A stretch of DNA of 64,000 nucleotides from Desulfallas thermosapovorans DSM 6562 (GCF_008124625.1 NZ_VNHM01000001.1:186001-250000), one strand, 5' to 3'. Shown: positions 29,611 to 38,185, counted from the stretch's first letter. A program made the numbers and translations. Notes: generated from the sequence alone by a model not told the origin.

Positions 29611-29826
29611 TCACCCGCCACCGTTATACCCGGTACTGACCAATTTGCCATCTTCCACAATCACCGGCACCTTACCGGCGCCATACTTCTCTTTAACCAT
29701 TTGTTTCGCCCCGGCATCCAAACTGGTATTTATCTCTTTGAATTTTATCCCCCTGGCCCTGTAGTCCTCCATTGCTTTTTGGCAATAGGGACAACCTGTC
29801 TTGGTGTAAATTACCACATCACCCAT
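29611..29826 (-). CDS. glutaredoxin-like thiol protein (UXX-star type)
   Basis: A 71-residue thioredoxin-fold protein. The redox motif CPYC is at residues 12-15 after VVIYTKTG, and the cis-Pro region is KVPVIVEDGKL. The C-terminal STGYNGGG resembles the UXX-star glutaredoxin-like family, in which some members carry selenocysteine at the first Cys; here both are Cys. It lies 8 bases after a DUF4198-like gene and probably shares its transcript. Electron donor and target are unknown. Confidence 0.85.
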   Translation of the reverse strand: MGDVVIYTKTGCPYCQKAMEDYRARGIKFKEINTSLDAGAKQMVKEKYGAGKVPVIVEDGKLVSTGYNGGG

Positions 29827-29833
29827 TTGCCAA

Positions 29834-30469
29834 TTACCTCCTAACCCCGGGTATCACCAGCGTTGCAATACCATAATGGTCACCCGTAGCCTTGTCCACC
29901 TGGAACAACCAGTGACCCATGGCATCAAACACAAACTGCACTTTTCCTTGCTCATCAGCAGTTAAATTATGTGCAAATCCGGTCCCCTCATAAAAATGAT
30001 AAGTTGCCTGCAACCTGGCACCGGCCAGCGGAACCCCGTCATCCAGCACAGTCAAGTTAATGGTATCGCCTGGGTGAAACTCAGTGTAATTCTCGGGAAT
30101 GATTTCCAGGCCACGGTTAAGGACCGCTCCGTGCCCGTGCACGTGATGCCCCACAGGCACCAGCACCCGCGCCCAAAGCTTGGCGTTAGCGACTTCTTCA
30201 CTTTCCACCTGTACAGTATAAATACCTTCGTGGTCGCAGTTAAAAACAAGTACAGGCGGTGAGCCATCCCGGGCAGGGGTTATTTGGGCCGGTATCTCGG
30301 CACCACCGGGATCCATCACATATCCTTTCCAAAGGGCGGAGTCACCGGCACCATCCCTTTTCATAGCCCGGCCCCGTAATATTTTAACCTCAATATTATC
30401 TCCGTGATGGAAATGCAGGTGGGTTGGTTCCAGCCAAAGGGCCTGCCGAACCGCTGGTTTTTCTGTCAT
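29834..30469 (-). CDS. DUF4198-like metal-associated protein
   Basis: The 211-residue protein has no signal peptide. It has two beta-rich modules: an N-terminal one starting LWLEPTHLHFHHGD, and a C-terminal Ig-like one with HPGDTINLTVLDDGVPLAGA and TADEQGKVQF. The His-rich stretch GHHVHGHG, near residue 110, suggests Ni, Co or another transition-metal ligand. DUF4198 proteins often sit near nickel/cobalt transporters. The CDF gene with a NiCo-like leader lies 3 kb upstream, but no direct operon link exists. ATG at 30469 behind GGAAGGTGG. The exact family needs a profile search. Confidence 0.6.
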   Translation of the reverse strand: MTEKPAVRQALWLEPTHLHFHHGDNIEVKILRGRAMKRDGAGDSALWKGYVMDPGGAEIPAQITPARDGSPPVLVFNCDHEGIYTVQVESEEVANAKLWARVLVPVGHHVHGHGAVLNRGLEIIPENYTEFHPGDTINLTVLDDGVPLAGARLQATYHFYEGTGFAHNLTADEQGKVQFVFDAMGHWLFQVDKATGDHYGIATLVIPGVRR

Positions 30470-30502
30470 CTGTTTTACCACCTTCCTTATTTATCTTGTT
30501 AG

Positions 30503-30550
30503 AAAAAAAACCATGAATACCGTCTTTTCAAAGACCGGATACCTTCATGG
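30503..30550 (-). terminator. intrinsic terminator after rsgI
   Basis: On the minus strand a long, slightly imperfect hairpin with outer stem CCATGAA/TTCATGG and inner stem GTCTTT/AAAGAC is followed by a run of eight T. It lies about 150 bases after the rsgI-like stop codon. Confidence 0.8.
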
Positions 30551-30697
30551 CATAGTTGGGTATTTAGATATACCGTACGCACAGTATATAACAGTATATA
30601 AACAAAGCCTTATTGGCAAAATCCGAACCTTGATGGGCCTTTGGAAAATTATACTTAATACTGGTGAAAAAATCAACCTGTTGATTCTATGGCAGAA

Positions 30698-31972
30698 TTA
30701 ATTCCCTTTGTTCTTTTTATCATTATCTTCCCGGTCCGTTTTATTCCATTCATCCCGTTCAACCTTTTTTTGTCTAGCATGATCTTTTTTAGTTTGGTAA
30801 TCATTCCGTTTGGTAGAATTTGTTTTTCCGGAATAACCAGTAATATCCCGCGGGCTGGAATTCTTTCCGCGGGCCTTATCTTGATTACTTTTATTATCAT
30901 TAATTTTCCCTCGATTATTCTTAACTGCATCGTCCTTCCCGGGGGACCAAGATACTGGCCGGTTTAAATTATTATATCCATCGTATTGATTATTTTTACC
31001 TTGCAGATTTTTTTTGATTGTTTGACCGGGGTTATCACGCTTATCATGCTTATCGGTCTTATCACCGGACTTACCGGGCTTACCGGGTTTATCTCCAGAC
31101 TGACCGGGCTTATTAATTTTATCTCTCTTGCCAGCTTCATCCATATCACCGGATCCAAAAGCAGAGCCGGCCCGGGATTGTTTTGTGATCAAATCGCCAA
31201 CCCGAATGTTTTTATTCGCTTCCAGTACACGAATGTTTCCTTCCTTCAATTCCTGGTTGGTTATTTGCACACCTTTTTTTTGCGCTTCCTGCTGTAACAG
31301 GTAACGACCAGGGCTAACGCCGTGCTCACGGGCTTTTTTCATAGTGTCCAAATCAGTATCAGCCATGATTATTTCGGCCTTAATACCGGACTTGTTTATG
31401 GAGTTGCTGATGGAATTATATATGTAATCATGGACATCTTTTGTGTCTTTTTGCTCTTTAACGTCCTTGACTTTATCACTATTTTTATTTGCTGCTTTCC
31501 CTTTGGTTTTAGTGACCGTGGCCAGCACAAGATTTTCTTTTTCCGGGTTCAAGTATTGATATTCAATACAGCCGGCTATGATCTTCTGCACTCCATCGGC
31601 CAGCGGGTCATGCATAACATTTACCCGTTGTAACAGTTCTTTGCCATCATCATCCACGCCCCGGGCGGAAACAATTATATTATCACCGTTAATCCCCAGT
31701 TCCACGCTGGGGTTAATATCCAAGGCCACATAAGCCACTGCTCGAGGTAGCATGGAATTAAAGGCCAACCAGGCCAACGCCACCACTAAAAAAGAAGCCA
31801 CCGCCCAATAGGAAGCCTTAAACCGGTAAAAAACCGGTCGGGATATTGATATTTCCTGCCCCACCTCAGCACCTTTACGAGGCTTGGACACCTCGAGAAA
31901 CTGACCGTCACCGGTTAACACAATACAGCTTCTTTTTTTAACTTCCATCACCAATCCCCGGTTCGGTCCCAT
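30698..31972 (-). CDS. rsgI: anti-sigma-I factor RsgI family protein
   Basis: Membrane anti-sigma factor for SigI. The 424-residue protein has the cytoplasmic RsgI N-terminal domain (residues about 8-50) and one membrane segment at about 57-75. An extracytoplasmic conserved region follows, with VALDINPSVELGING. The last 150 residues are hydrophilic and low-complexity, rich in Lys, Asp, Asn and Gly, with PGKPGKSGDK-like repeats. There is no recognisable carbohydrate-binding domain, unlike cellulosome RsgI proteins. The ATG lies one codon after the sigI stop, behind GGGGAG, so expression is coupled. Confidence 0.88.
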   Translation of the reverse strand: MGPNRGLVMEVKKRSCIVLTGDGQFLEVSKPRKGAEVGQEISISRPVFYRFKASYWAVASFLVVALAWLAFNSMLPRAVAYVALDINPSVELGINGDNIIVSARGVDDDGKELLQRVNVMHDPLADGVQKIIAGCIEYQYLNPEKENLVLATVTKTKGKAANKNSDKVKDVKEQKDTKDVHDYIYNSISNSINKSGIKAEIIMADTDLDTMKKAREHGVSPGRYLLQQEAQKKGVQITNQELKEGNIRVLEANKNIRVGDLITKQSRAGSAFGSGDMDEAGKRDKINKPGQSGDKPGKPGKSGDKTDKHDKRDNPGQTIKKNLQGKNNQYDGYNNLNRPVSWSPGKDDAVKNNRGKINDNKSNQDKARGKNSSPRDITGYSGKTNSTKRNDYQTKKDHARQKKVERDEWNKTDREDNDKKNKGN

Positions 31973-31975
31973 CAA

Positions 31976-32704
31976 TCAACACTCCCCTTGCGGTAACCTA
32001 ACATATGAATTCAAATAAATAAACTCTTCACGGTAATATAATAATGTGGCTATTCCTATTATATATTTACGCCCCCGTTCCAGTACCTTGCGGCTTATCC
32101 CTGTACCCATCTCCAATTCCCGCAGGGGCAACCTTTTGCTGGCCCGCAAAGTTTCATATAAGGAGCCATGCTCAACAATATAGTAAGCCGCCCGAATTAA
32201 TGTTTGCCTGGTGTCCCGGTGCTTGGGCGAGGATTTTACAAGATCTTTAAATGTGATACCCAGATTGCTTATTTTTTCATTATAATTGTTAATTTCCTCT
32301 ATCCTTTCTCTTTGGGCAGTTTGTTCAATATACTGCTCCCAGGAAGCATCATTTTCCGCCTGGTTGGCGGCACCTTCGAGGGGAGTATTGGACATATGCA
32401 GATCCACCCGGTTCCATCTTGATTCTTTGCGCAAATAGTCGGTCACCCGACTCCTGATCACCATGCGGGCAAAGGCGGTAAAAGGTACTCCCATTTTTTC
32501 TTTAAATCGCTCTATGGCTTCATTAAAAGCTATCAGGCCGATGCTCAGCTCGTCATCATGGTCCCAGCTCAAACTGCGACCGCACAGGCGACCCACCACC
32601 CCGGCGATAAAGGGCTTTGCTTCCGCAATCAACTTTTCCCTGGATGATTCGTCACCTTCCCTGATTTTTTGCAGACATACTTCCACTTCATCCCCAAATA
32701 GCAC
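31976..32704 (-). CDS. sigI: RNA polymerase sigma factor SigI
   Basis: Alternative sigma factor of the sigma-70-like SigI family, linked to heat shock or wall/polysaccharide responses in other Firmicutes. The 242-residue protein shows the region 2 blocks DHDDELSIGLIAFNEAIERF and FTAFARMVIRSRVTDYLRKE (each in part). The C-terminal RLPLRELEMGTGISRKVLERGRKYIIG region (in part, LERGRKYIIG) is SigI-specific and carries a helix-turn-helix. GTG start behind GGGAG. It is immediately upstream of rsgI. Confidence 0.9.
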   Translation of the reverse strand: MLFGDEVEVCLQKIREGDESSREKLIAEAKPFIAGVVGRLCGRSLSWDHDDELSIGLIAFNEAIERFKEKMGVPFTAFARMVIRSRVTDYLRKESRWNRVDLHMSNTPLEGAANQAENDASWEQYIEQTAQRERIEEINNYNEKISNLGITFKDLVKSSPKHRDTRQTLIRAAYYIVEHGSLYETLRASKRLPLRELEMGTGISRKVLERGRKYIIGIATLLYYREEFIYLNSYVRLPQGEC

Positions 32705-32804
32705 ACTGCCACACTCCCTCTGGTGCTACTCCATCGCTCCTTCCCATAGTAAATCTTTCTTTACTATACGGAAATCACCACAGTTTTTTACGGGGTAACC
32801 CGGG

Positions 32805-33773
32805 TCAATCATGCTTATTCCGACAATTTTCACATACTACACAGGTACAGTGGTTATCTCCCCTTTTAAATTTTGTGCTGGCCTTGCAAACAGCACAGTC
32901 CCCCGCCTCGGGCTCACAAGGCTCAACATGAATGATTACCTCCACCTCAGGCAAGCGCCGACGCAAATCCCGTTCAATATTGTCACACAAAGCATGGGTA
33001 GTGCTGATTTTTTTCCCCCGGGGCACAATTAAATTAAAATCCATGTAGCGCTGTGGCCCGGCTTTGCGGGTACGTAAATTTCGGTAATCAACAAATCGAT
33101 CAGCATAAGAATGTAGAATTTCCTTAATCGCCTGTTCTTCACCGTCTGGCAGTCGAACGTCCAGCATATTACCCAGTGATTCCTTCAACAAGTCATAAGC
33201 AGCTTTTATGATTAATAGCGCTACGCCTATGGCAATAAGGGGGTCTACTATATACCAACCGGTAAATTTAATAATCACAATGCCAGCCAGAACGCCAAGG
33301 GACGTTAGAACATCAGTGCGCAAGTGCCAGGCGTCAGCGGCCAGAGCCGGGGAGTCAGTCTTTTTGGCCACTTTCATCAGCTTTGTAGAAACAAATAAGT
33401 TCACAGCAGCTGATAGAACCATCACCATTGCCCCCAACCCCAGCGATTTAACTTCAGTGACTTCATATAATTTGGGTATGGCTTCTTTAATAATCAGGCC
33501 CGCAGCCAGCAATATCAAAATCGCTTCAATTATGGCCGCCAGGTTTTCAAATTTACCATGCCCGTACCTGTGCCGGTCGTCAGCCGGTTTATTGGATTCC
33601 CGCACTGATACGAATGCAATTAAAGCTGCAACTAAATCTAAACCCGAATGGATAGCCTCGGAAATAATACTGATGGAATGCATGGAAAATCCAACGCCTA
33701 ATTTGCCGGCTGTCAATATGGAATTGGATATAATGGAAAGGCGAGCTACCTTTAATTTCTCTTTTGTATACAT
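32805..33773 (-). CDS. cation diffusion facilitator family metal transporter
   Basis: Proton-coupled efflux of a divalent metal. The 322-residue protein has six hydrophobic segments in the first 210 residues and typical CDF metal-site residues (SEAIHSGLDLVAALIAF, AADAWHLRTDVLTSLG). A cytoplasmic domain follows. The end is Cys-rich, with CAVC, CTCVVCENC and a terminal His, which suggests a soft or borderline metal. The ATG at 33773 has AAGGATAAT upstream; another ATG at 33797 is possible. A NiCo-like riboswitch precedes it, so Ni2+/Co2+ efflux is the favoured inference. Confidence 0.88.
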   Translation of the reverse strand: MYTKEKLKVARLSIISNSILTAGKLGVGFSMHSISIISEAIHSGLDLVAALIAFVSVRESNKPADDRHRYGHGKFENLAAIIEAILILLAAGLIIKEAIPKLYEVTEVKSLGLGAMVMVLSAAVNLFVSTKLMKVAKKTDSPALAADAWHLRTDVLTSLGVLAGIVIIKFTGWYIVDPLIAIGVALLIIKAAYDLLKESLGNMLDVRLPDGEEQAIKEILHSYADRFVDYRNLRTRKAGPQRYMDFNLIVPRGKKISTTHALCDNIERDLRRRLPEVEVIIHVEPCEPEAGDCAVCKASTKFKRGDNHCTCVVCENCRNKHD

Positions 33774-33824
33774 ATTATCCTTCCCCTCTATGGACATCCC
33801 GGCACCCCCGCTTTATGCACCCGC

Positions 33825-33930
33825 AAAAAATAATACCCGGGGCCCCTCATCTTAAGAGCCAAGATGAAGTCCCGCGGGTATATCCGCTGCCTTAAGGCCC
33901 GGTCTGTAAAAATCTTCACAGCCTGACTTT
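33825..33930 (-). promoter_or_regulatory. NiCo-type riboswitch with terminator expression platform
   Basis: On the minus strand the leader has a four-way-junction layout: P1 (AAGT 33929-33926 with ACTT 33870-33867), CAGGC, P2 (33920-33915/33910-33905), GACCGG, P3 (GCC 33898-33896/GGC 33891-33889), P4 (GCGG 33887-33884/CCGC 33877-33874) and GGGAC. The CAGGC, CCGG and GGGAC junction segments match my memory of the Ni/Co-sensing NiCo aptamer. A rival hairpin (33881-33833) followed by TATTTTTT uses the same 3' bases, so ligand binding should prevent termination and switch on the CDF gene. Confidence 0.7.
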
Positions 33931-33941
33931 ATGGTTATCTT

Positions 33942-33970
33942 AATATATCATATGCAAAGCTTCAATTCAA
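33942..33970 (-). promoter_or_regulatory. sigma-A promoter of riboswitch-CDF transcript
   Basis: On the minus strand TTGAAT (33970-33965), a 17-base spacer and TATATT (33947-33942). The predicted start near 33935 places the transcript 5' end just before the P1 stem of the riboswitch. Confidence 0.7.
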
Positions 33971-33992
33971 TGATCATGGGAAAAAGTTGAAA

Positions 33993-34694
33993 TTATTCTT
34001 TATAGTCCAGGCCGACATCAATTGTTTCCACGGGGGCGCTTTCATCATCCATATCCCGGGTACTTTCATAGAAATTACCGTCACTGCCCACCACATAGGG
34101 TATGTGATCGATCAGGTCCGTATCATCAATTGGCTCCCCGCTCGGCTCACCGCTACCATAGTAAGCACCGGCTCCGGAAAGCGGAGAATGCTCCTGCCAC
34201 CTGGCCACATCTTGCCAGGCATCCTCGCCGTCGTACTCATTTACATCCGTGGTATCGTTAAAAGTACGGGCAAAGGGCGGCTCCAACACATCCTCTTCCA
34301 CCGGACGAATATTTTTCCTATATGCAGGTTCCTCCATCCGGGACCGGCAATGAACGCACTGGGTAGTATAGGGAACCGCCCGCAGGCGTTCCAGCGGTAT
34401 TTCTTTTCCACATACTTCACAAATACCATAGGTGCCATTTTCCATTCTTTGCCTGGCGTGATCAATGGCCTGTACTTTAATCATGGCATCCTCGCGCAGA
34501 GCAAAGTCTTTACTGCGCTCAAAAACTTCGGTGCCCACGTCAGCCGGGTGTTGATCATAGGTGGACAACTCTTCCACCGAGTCGGATAATGAAACGCCAA
34601 GCCCCCCGTCATCAATATGGTTTATGGTTTGCATTAAATTGTTTTTTTCCTGTTCCAATTGTCGCTTGAAATCATTTAATAATCCCTGTTCCAT
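33993..34694 (-). CDS. yteA: TraR/DksA-type zinc-finger protein, YteA family
   Basis: The 233-residue protein has an N-terminal helical region (residues 1-85) and a DksA-type zinc finger, C92-x2-C95 and C113-x2-C116 (CEVC and CVHC). An acidic C-terminal tail follows, with PYVVGSDGNFYES. This layout matches the YteA sporulation-related family. Its role is not well defined; DksA relatives bind the RNA polymerase secondary channel. ATG behind GGGGG. It is 13 bp after the DUF5665 gene. Confidence 0.9.
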   Translation of the reverse strand: MEQGLLNDFKRQLEQEKNNLMQTINHIDDGGLGVSLSDSVEELSTYDQHPADVGTEVFERSKDFALREDAMIKVQAIDHARQRMENGTYGICEVCGKEIPLERLRAVPYTTQCVHCRSRMEEPAYRKNIRPVEEDVLEPPFARTFNDTTDVNEYDGEDAWQDVARWQEHSPLSGAGAYYGSGEPSGEPIDDTDLIDHIPYVVGSDGNFYESTRDMDDESAPVETIDVGLDYKE

Positions 34695-34707
34695 CGTGTA
34701 CCCCCTG

Positions 34708-35073
34708 TTATTTTCTGCCTAGCTGCAGTTGCACTATTCTAACCAAATCGGCAATGAAATCACCAATGACGGGCAGGTTTAAAGACACCAACCTTTGCAA
34801 AATTAAAACTATTATCGCCCCCAGAATAGCAAATCCGATGGCAATACCCAGGCCCCGGGCAATGCCGCTGATGAAATTAATGTACATAAGTTTATAGGGT
34901 TTTCCCAGCAGGTCCACATACTCGGCCAGCTTCATCTTTTCCATGTTTATAGCCAGTTCCCTGACCTTGTTTTCCAGAGCCAGCAAAACCTTATTCTGCC
35001 GGCTTGTTTCCCAGTGACCGGTTTCCCCCGGACCCAAAAAATATTTACGTGATTTAATTCTTTGTTTATCCAT
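34708..35073 (-). CDS. DUF5665 family membrane protein
   Basis: A 121-residue protein of unknown function. An N-terminal charged helix-forming region (residues 20-55, NKVLLALENKVRELAINMEK) precedes KLAEYVDLLGKP and one long hydrophobic segment at about residues 75-100 (GLGIAIGFAILGAIIVLIL). A short amphipathic C-terminus follows. The layout fits DUF5665. ATG at 35073 (MDKQRIK) follows GGAGGG; the open frame to 35175 has no ribosome site. Confidence 0.75.
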   Translation of the reverse strand: MDKQRIKSRKYFLGPGETGHWETSRQNKVLLALENKVRELAINMEKMKLAEYVDLLGKPYKLMYINFISGIARGLGIAIGFAILGAIIVLILQRLVSLNLPVIGDFIADLVRIVQLQLGRK

Positions 35074-35182
35074 AGACAGCGACCCTCCAAATCTTGTTTT
35101 AATTTGCCCCGGCCAAAACAAAAAAATTAATGGTAGCGCTTGACAAACACTCATACCGCCAACACACACCAGCAATAGAAAT

Positions 35183-35223
35183 AAAAAAACGCCTTGGAAA
35201 AATTTATAACCGTTCCAGGCGTT
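35183..35223 (-). terminator. intrinsic terminator after secF
   Basis: On the minus strand an 11-bp stem with one bulge (AACGCC and GGCGTT arms, 35223-35213 with 35199-35188) is followed by seven T. It ends the secD-secF transcript. Confidence 0.88.
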
Positions 35224-35289
35224 TTCTCATTTAATATTCAATTTACCTCATTATCCAAATAGCATAAATTGCCGATAACCATGGAGTGC

Positions 35290-36180
35290 TTACTTGGCTG
35301 AATAAGCTTCGCGGTGTTTATTATCCTTTTTTTCCATCAGTTTTAAATCAACCCACAGCGGGCTGGCGGTAAGCATGGACGAATAGAAGCCGCTGGTTAC
35401 ACCGATGATCAGGGCTAAAACAAAATTCTTAATGGTGGTGCCGCCCAGTAAATACAAAGCCAACAACACGAATAACACCGCCAGCACGGTATTGATGGAA
35501 CGGGCCATGGTTTGCCATAAGCTGACATTAACCAAATCCTCCAGAGCCTCTCCCTTTTTGCGCGTCCGCAGATTTTCCCTGACCCGGTCAAATATAACGA
35601 TGGTGTTATTAATGGAATAACCGACGATGGTTAATACCGCCGCCACAAAGGCGCTGTCAATTTCAATTTGCAATATGGAGAATATACCCATGACAACCAG
35701 TACATCATGGAGCAGCCCGGTAACCGCCGCCACGCCCTGCTTAAACTCAAAGCGGAAAGTCATATATACAATCATAAGCGCCGCTGCAATCAGCAAAGCC
35801 CAAATGGCATTCATGGTTAATTCCCTGCCGATCACCGGCCCCACCCGTTCATTGCGCAACAGGTTGACCTCGCCCACCTTTTGCTCCAGGGTGGAAATTA
35901 ATGTTGCGCTTTCTTCCTCGGTGAGCTCCCGTGTTCTGATCATATAATCGCTGGTGCCGCTTTTTTGGATGTTACGGGCGGCCGCATACCCCAACTCTTC
36001 CACCACTGTGCGCACCTGTTCAATCTTGACGTCCCGATCCAGCCGAACCTCCACAAGATTGCCGCCGGTGAAGTCTATACCCAGGTTAAAACCCCTGGTT
36101 ACCATGGAAAACAGGCCCGGCAATATAACCAGCAGTGAAATGATATACCAAATTTTTCTGTTTTTCATAAAGTTAAACAT
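35290..36180 (-). CDS. secF: protein translocase subunit SecF
   Basis: Works with SecD to pull secreted proteins through SecYEG using the proton motive force. The 296-residue protein has six membrane segments: one near residues 10-30 and five from about 130 to 280. The N-terminal GIDFTGGNLVEVR motif (GFNLGIDFTGG) and the C-terminal VGYSINNTIVIFDRVRENLR block are diagnostic. ATG at 36180 (MFNFMKNRK) follows GGAG; the open frame continues upstream toward secD. It is 14 bp after secD. Confidence 0.95.
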   Translation of the reverse strand: MFNFMKNRKIWYIISLLVILPGLFSMVTRGFNLGIDFTGGNLVEVRLDRDVKIEQVRTVVEELGYAAARNIQKSGTSDYMIRTRELTEEESATLISTLEQKVGEVNLLRNERVGPVIGRELTMNAIWALLIAAALMIVYMTFRFEFKQGVAAVTGLLHDVLVVMGIFSILQIEIDSAFVAAVLTIVGYSINNTIVIFDRVRENLRTRKKGEALEDLVNVSLWQTMARSINTVLAVLFVLLALYLLGGTTIKNFVLALIIGVTSGFYSSMLTASPLWVDLKLMEKKDNKHREAYSAK

Positions 36181-36193
36181 GTGCTCCGCCCCC

Positions 36194-37435
36194 TTAAGCG
36201 CCATAATAGCGCGGATCTTTAACCGCATTGGTGGCCGCGGTCAGGTGCAGAAACCACCTGGTCAAGGTGATGGCTGTAAACATGCTGACCAGAATACCTA
36301 TGCTGAGCGTCACGGCAAACCCGCGAATTACACTGGTACCGAAAAAATACAGCACAGCAGCACCAATCAGCGTGGTGACGTTGGCGTCGAACACGGCCAC
36401 AAACCCCCGTTTAAAACCGGCGTCAATGGCGGAACGAATACTCTTACCGGTACGCAATTCCTCTTTGACCCGCTCGAATATAATTACGTTGGCGTCCACG
36501 GCAATGCCCAGGGACAGCAGAAAACCGGCGATACCGGGCAACGTCATGGTGGCATGGATGCCGATAAAAATGGCCAGTACAATCAGCGCGTAAAAAGCCA
36601 ACGCCAAATCGGCAATCAGCCCGGGGATACGGTAATAAACCACCATAAACACCAATATGGCCACCAGGCCGACAATGCCGGCATTAATGGACCTGTCCAG
36701 GGAATCCTGGCCCAATTGCGGCCCCACGGTTCGTTTTTCCATTACCTCAAGCTGCACGGGCAACGCGCCGGAACGCAACAGTATGGCAATGGTATGGGCC
36801 TCATCCAGGTTTTCATAACCCGTGATTCTGGCCTGGCCGTTGGTGATGGGTTCCTGCACCACCGGGTTTTGCAATAACTGGCCGTCCAGGTAAATACCGA
36901 TGGGTTTGCCCACATTAGCTGTGGTGGCCTGGGCAAACTTTTTGGTGCCTTCCGGTGTAAAGGTAAGATCCACCTCCACCTGTCCGGTGTTGGGGTCCCG
37001 GGCCTCCATAGCGTCCTTTAAGTCGGCGCCCGTTATAATGGTCTGGCCCAGCTCATTTTTAAACTCCAGGTAAGCAGGCTGGATCAAATCAATAACGGCC
37101 TGCTCGGGATCATCTATACCCGCCAACTCTACAATAATTCGCCGCTCGCCCTGGCGCTGGACAACGGGTTCGGCCACCCCGGTTTCATTAATCCTTCTTT
37201 CCAGCACGGCCTGGGCTCTTTTCATGGTTTCATCGTTTACTTTGTTTTCAGGCGTATCCCTGGCCTCCAGCACCACATGCACACCGCCCTGCAAATCCAG
37301 GCCAAGGATAATTTCTTTACCCCAGGGCAGCCACGCTATATCTTTGAAGACCGGCAGCGGCACCGCCGCTGTTATGCCCAGGGCTGCAATGACCAGTATA
37401 ATGGCGGCCATGGTCAATAGCTTACTCCATCTCAT
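36194..37435 (-). CDS. secD: protein translocase subunit SecD
   Basis: Partner of SecF. The 413-residue protein starts with one membrane segment and the GLDLQGGVHVVLEA motif, followed by an extracytoplasmic P1-type domain. After residue about 240 come five membrane segments with AVDANVIIFERVKEELR. SecD here is short compared with proteobacterial forms of about 600 residues, as usual in Clostridia. It lies after an HD-domain gene. Confidence 0.95.
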   Translation of the reverse strand: MRWSKLLTMAAIILVIAALGITAAVPLPVFKDIAWLPWGKEIILGLDLQGGVHVVLEARDTPENKVNDETMKRAQAVLERRINETGVAEPVVQRQGERRIIVELAGIDDPEQAVIDLIQPAYLEFKNELGQTIITGADLKDAMEARDPNTGQVEVDLTFTPEGTKKFAQATTANVGKPIGIYLDGQLLQNPVVQEPITNGQARITGYENLDEAHTIAILLRSGALPVQLEVMEKRTVGPQLGQDSLDRSINAGIVGLVAILVFMVVYYRIPGLIADLALAFYALIVLAIFIGIHATMTLPGIAGFLLSLGIAVDANVIIFERVKEELRTGKSIRSAIDAGFKRGFVAVFDANVTTLIGAAVLYFFGTSVIRGFAVTLSIGILVSMFTAITLTRWFLHLTAATNAVKDPRYYGA

Positions 37436-37458
37436 TTTACCTCTCCCCTTTCGTTCAA

Positions 37459-38118
37459 TTACAGTAACTTGGCTCCGTTGACCACCAACTCAAAAACACA
37501 GTTTAAAAATAACGCCGCCCTTCTGCACAATATCATTCTGGTCAGAAAAATTTCAAAATACTCCATTACAGGTGTTATTTCAATATTAATGGTCAACTCC
37601 ATAGTAATAGTTCGTTTCTTCTCGTCCACCCAAACCAGGGAATTTTCCACGGCATAGTTAACCCGGTCATGAATGTCAAAGGTAGCGAATTCCCGGTTGC
37701 GCACCCGGGAGCGGTGCACGTCCGACTTATCCGCCAGTATCAACGCCGCCGCCACGGTATTAACGGGCTGGCCGTACTGCTCCTCGTGGTTGGCAATGGC
37801 CGATATAACGGTGGCCACTTCATCGGGATCCATGCCCATTTGCAGCAATATGGGCGCGCAAATGGTAGCACCCGATATACCATGATCGTTACGGCTGACC
37901 ACATTACCTATGTCATGCAAATAACCGGCAATGGCCGCCAGTTCAGCCTCCCGCTTACCATAACCCAGCTTGTCCAGTATATTTTTGGCTATGCTTGATA
38001 CCAGGTTGATGTGCCGGTAGCTGTGTTCCGTATAACCCATGGCTCCCAAAAATTCGTTACCTTTGCGGATAAAACTGTCCAACACGGGATTATTTTTAAC
38101 ATCATCGATGGTAACCAA
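37459..38118 (-). CDS. HD-domain phosphohydrolase-like protein
   Basis: The 219-residue protein has an HD domain: HSYRHINLV near residue 32, LHDIGNV (the HD pair) near residue 67, and a third acidic/His set in HGISGA and NHEEQYG. These would bind two metals. Substrate unknown; HD enzymes include nucleotide phosphatases and (p)ppGpp hydrolases. The TTG at 38118 lies nine bases after GGGAGG; the open frame reaches 38154. Found next to yajC-secD, a recurring Clostridial arrangement. Confidence 0.82.
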   Translation of the reverse strand: MVTIDDVKNNPVLDSFIRKGNEFLGAMGYTEHSYRHINLVSSIAKNILDKLGYGKREAELAAIAGYLHDIGNVVSRNDHGISGATICAPILLQMGMDPDEVATVISAIANHEEQYGQPVNTVAAALILADKSDVHRSRVRNREFATFDIHDRVNYAVENSLVWVDEKKRTITMELTINIEITPVMEYFEIFLTRMILCRRAALFLNCVFELVVNGAKLL

Positions 38119-38155
38119 ATACAAATGCCTCCCTATGCCGCCAAAAATAATCAAT

Positions 38156-38179
38156 AAAAAGAGTAGACCGGGTCTACTC
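38156..38179 (-). terminator. intrinsic terminator after yajC
   Basis: On the minus strand a 9-bp perfect stem GAGTAGACC/GGTCTACTC with one central base is followed by TTTTTATTG, immediately after the yajC stop codon and before the HD gene. It may be leaky, since secD-secF lies beyond. Confidence 0.8.
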
Positions 38180-38185
38180 CCAATT

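Noticed and set aside
31050-31110. Short direct repeats that look like a CRISPR-like or tandem-repeat array
   Set aside because: They are codons for the PGK/SGDK-rich tail of the RsgI-like protein; units are too short and irregular for CRISPR.
32746-32795. Candidate SigI-type promoter upstream of sigI (ACCCC ... CGTA)
   Set aside because: The spacing of 21 bases between the elements is longer than I expect for SigI promoters. The nearby ATAGTAAA/TTTACTAT inverted repeat may be an operator, but evidence is thin.
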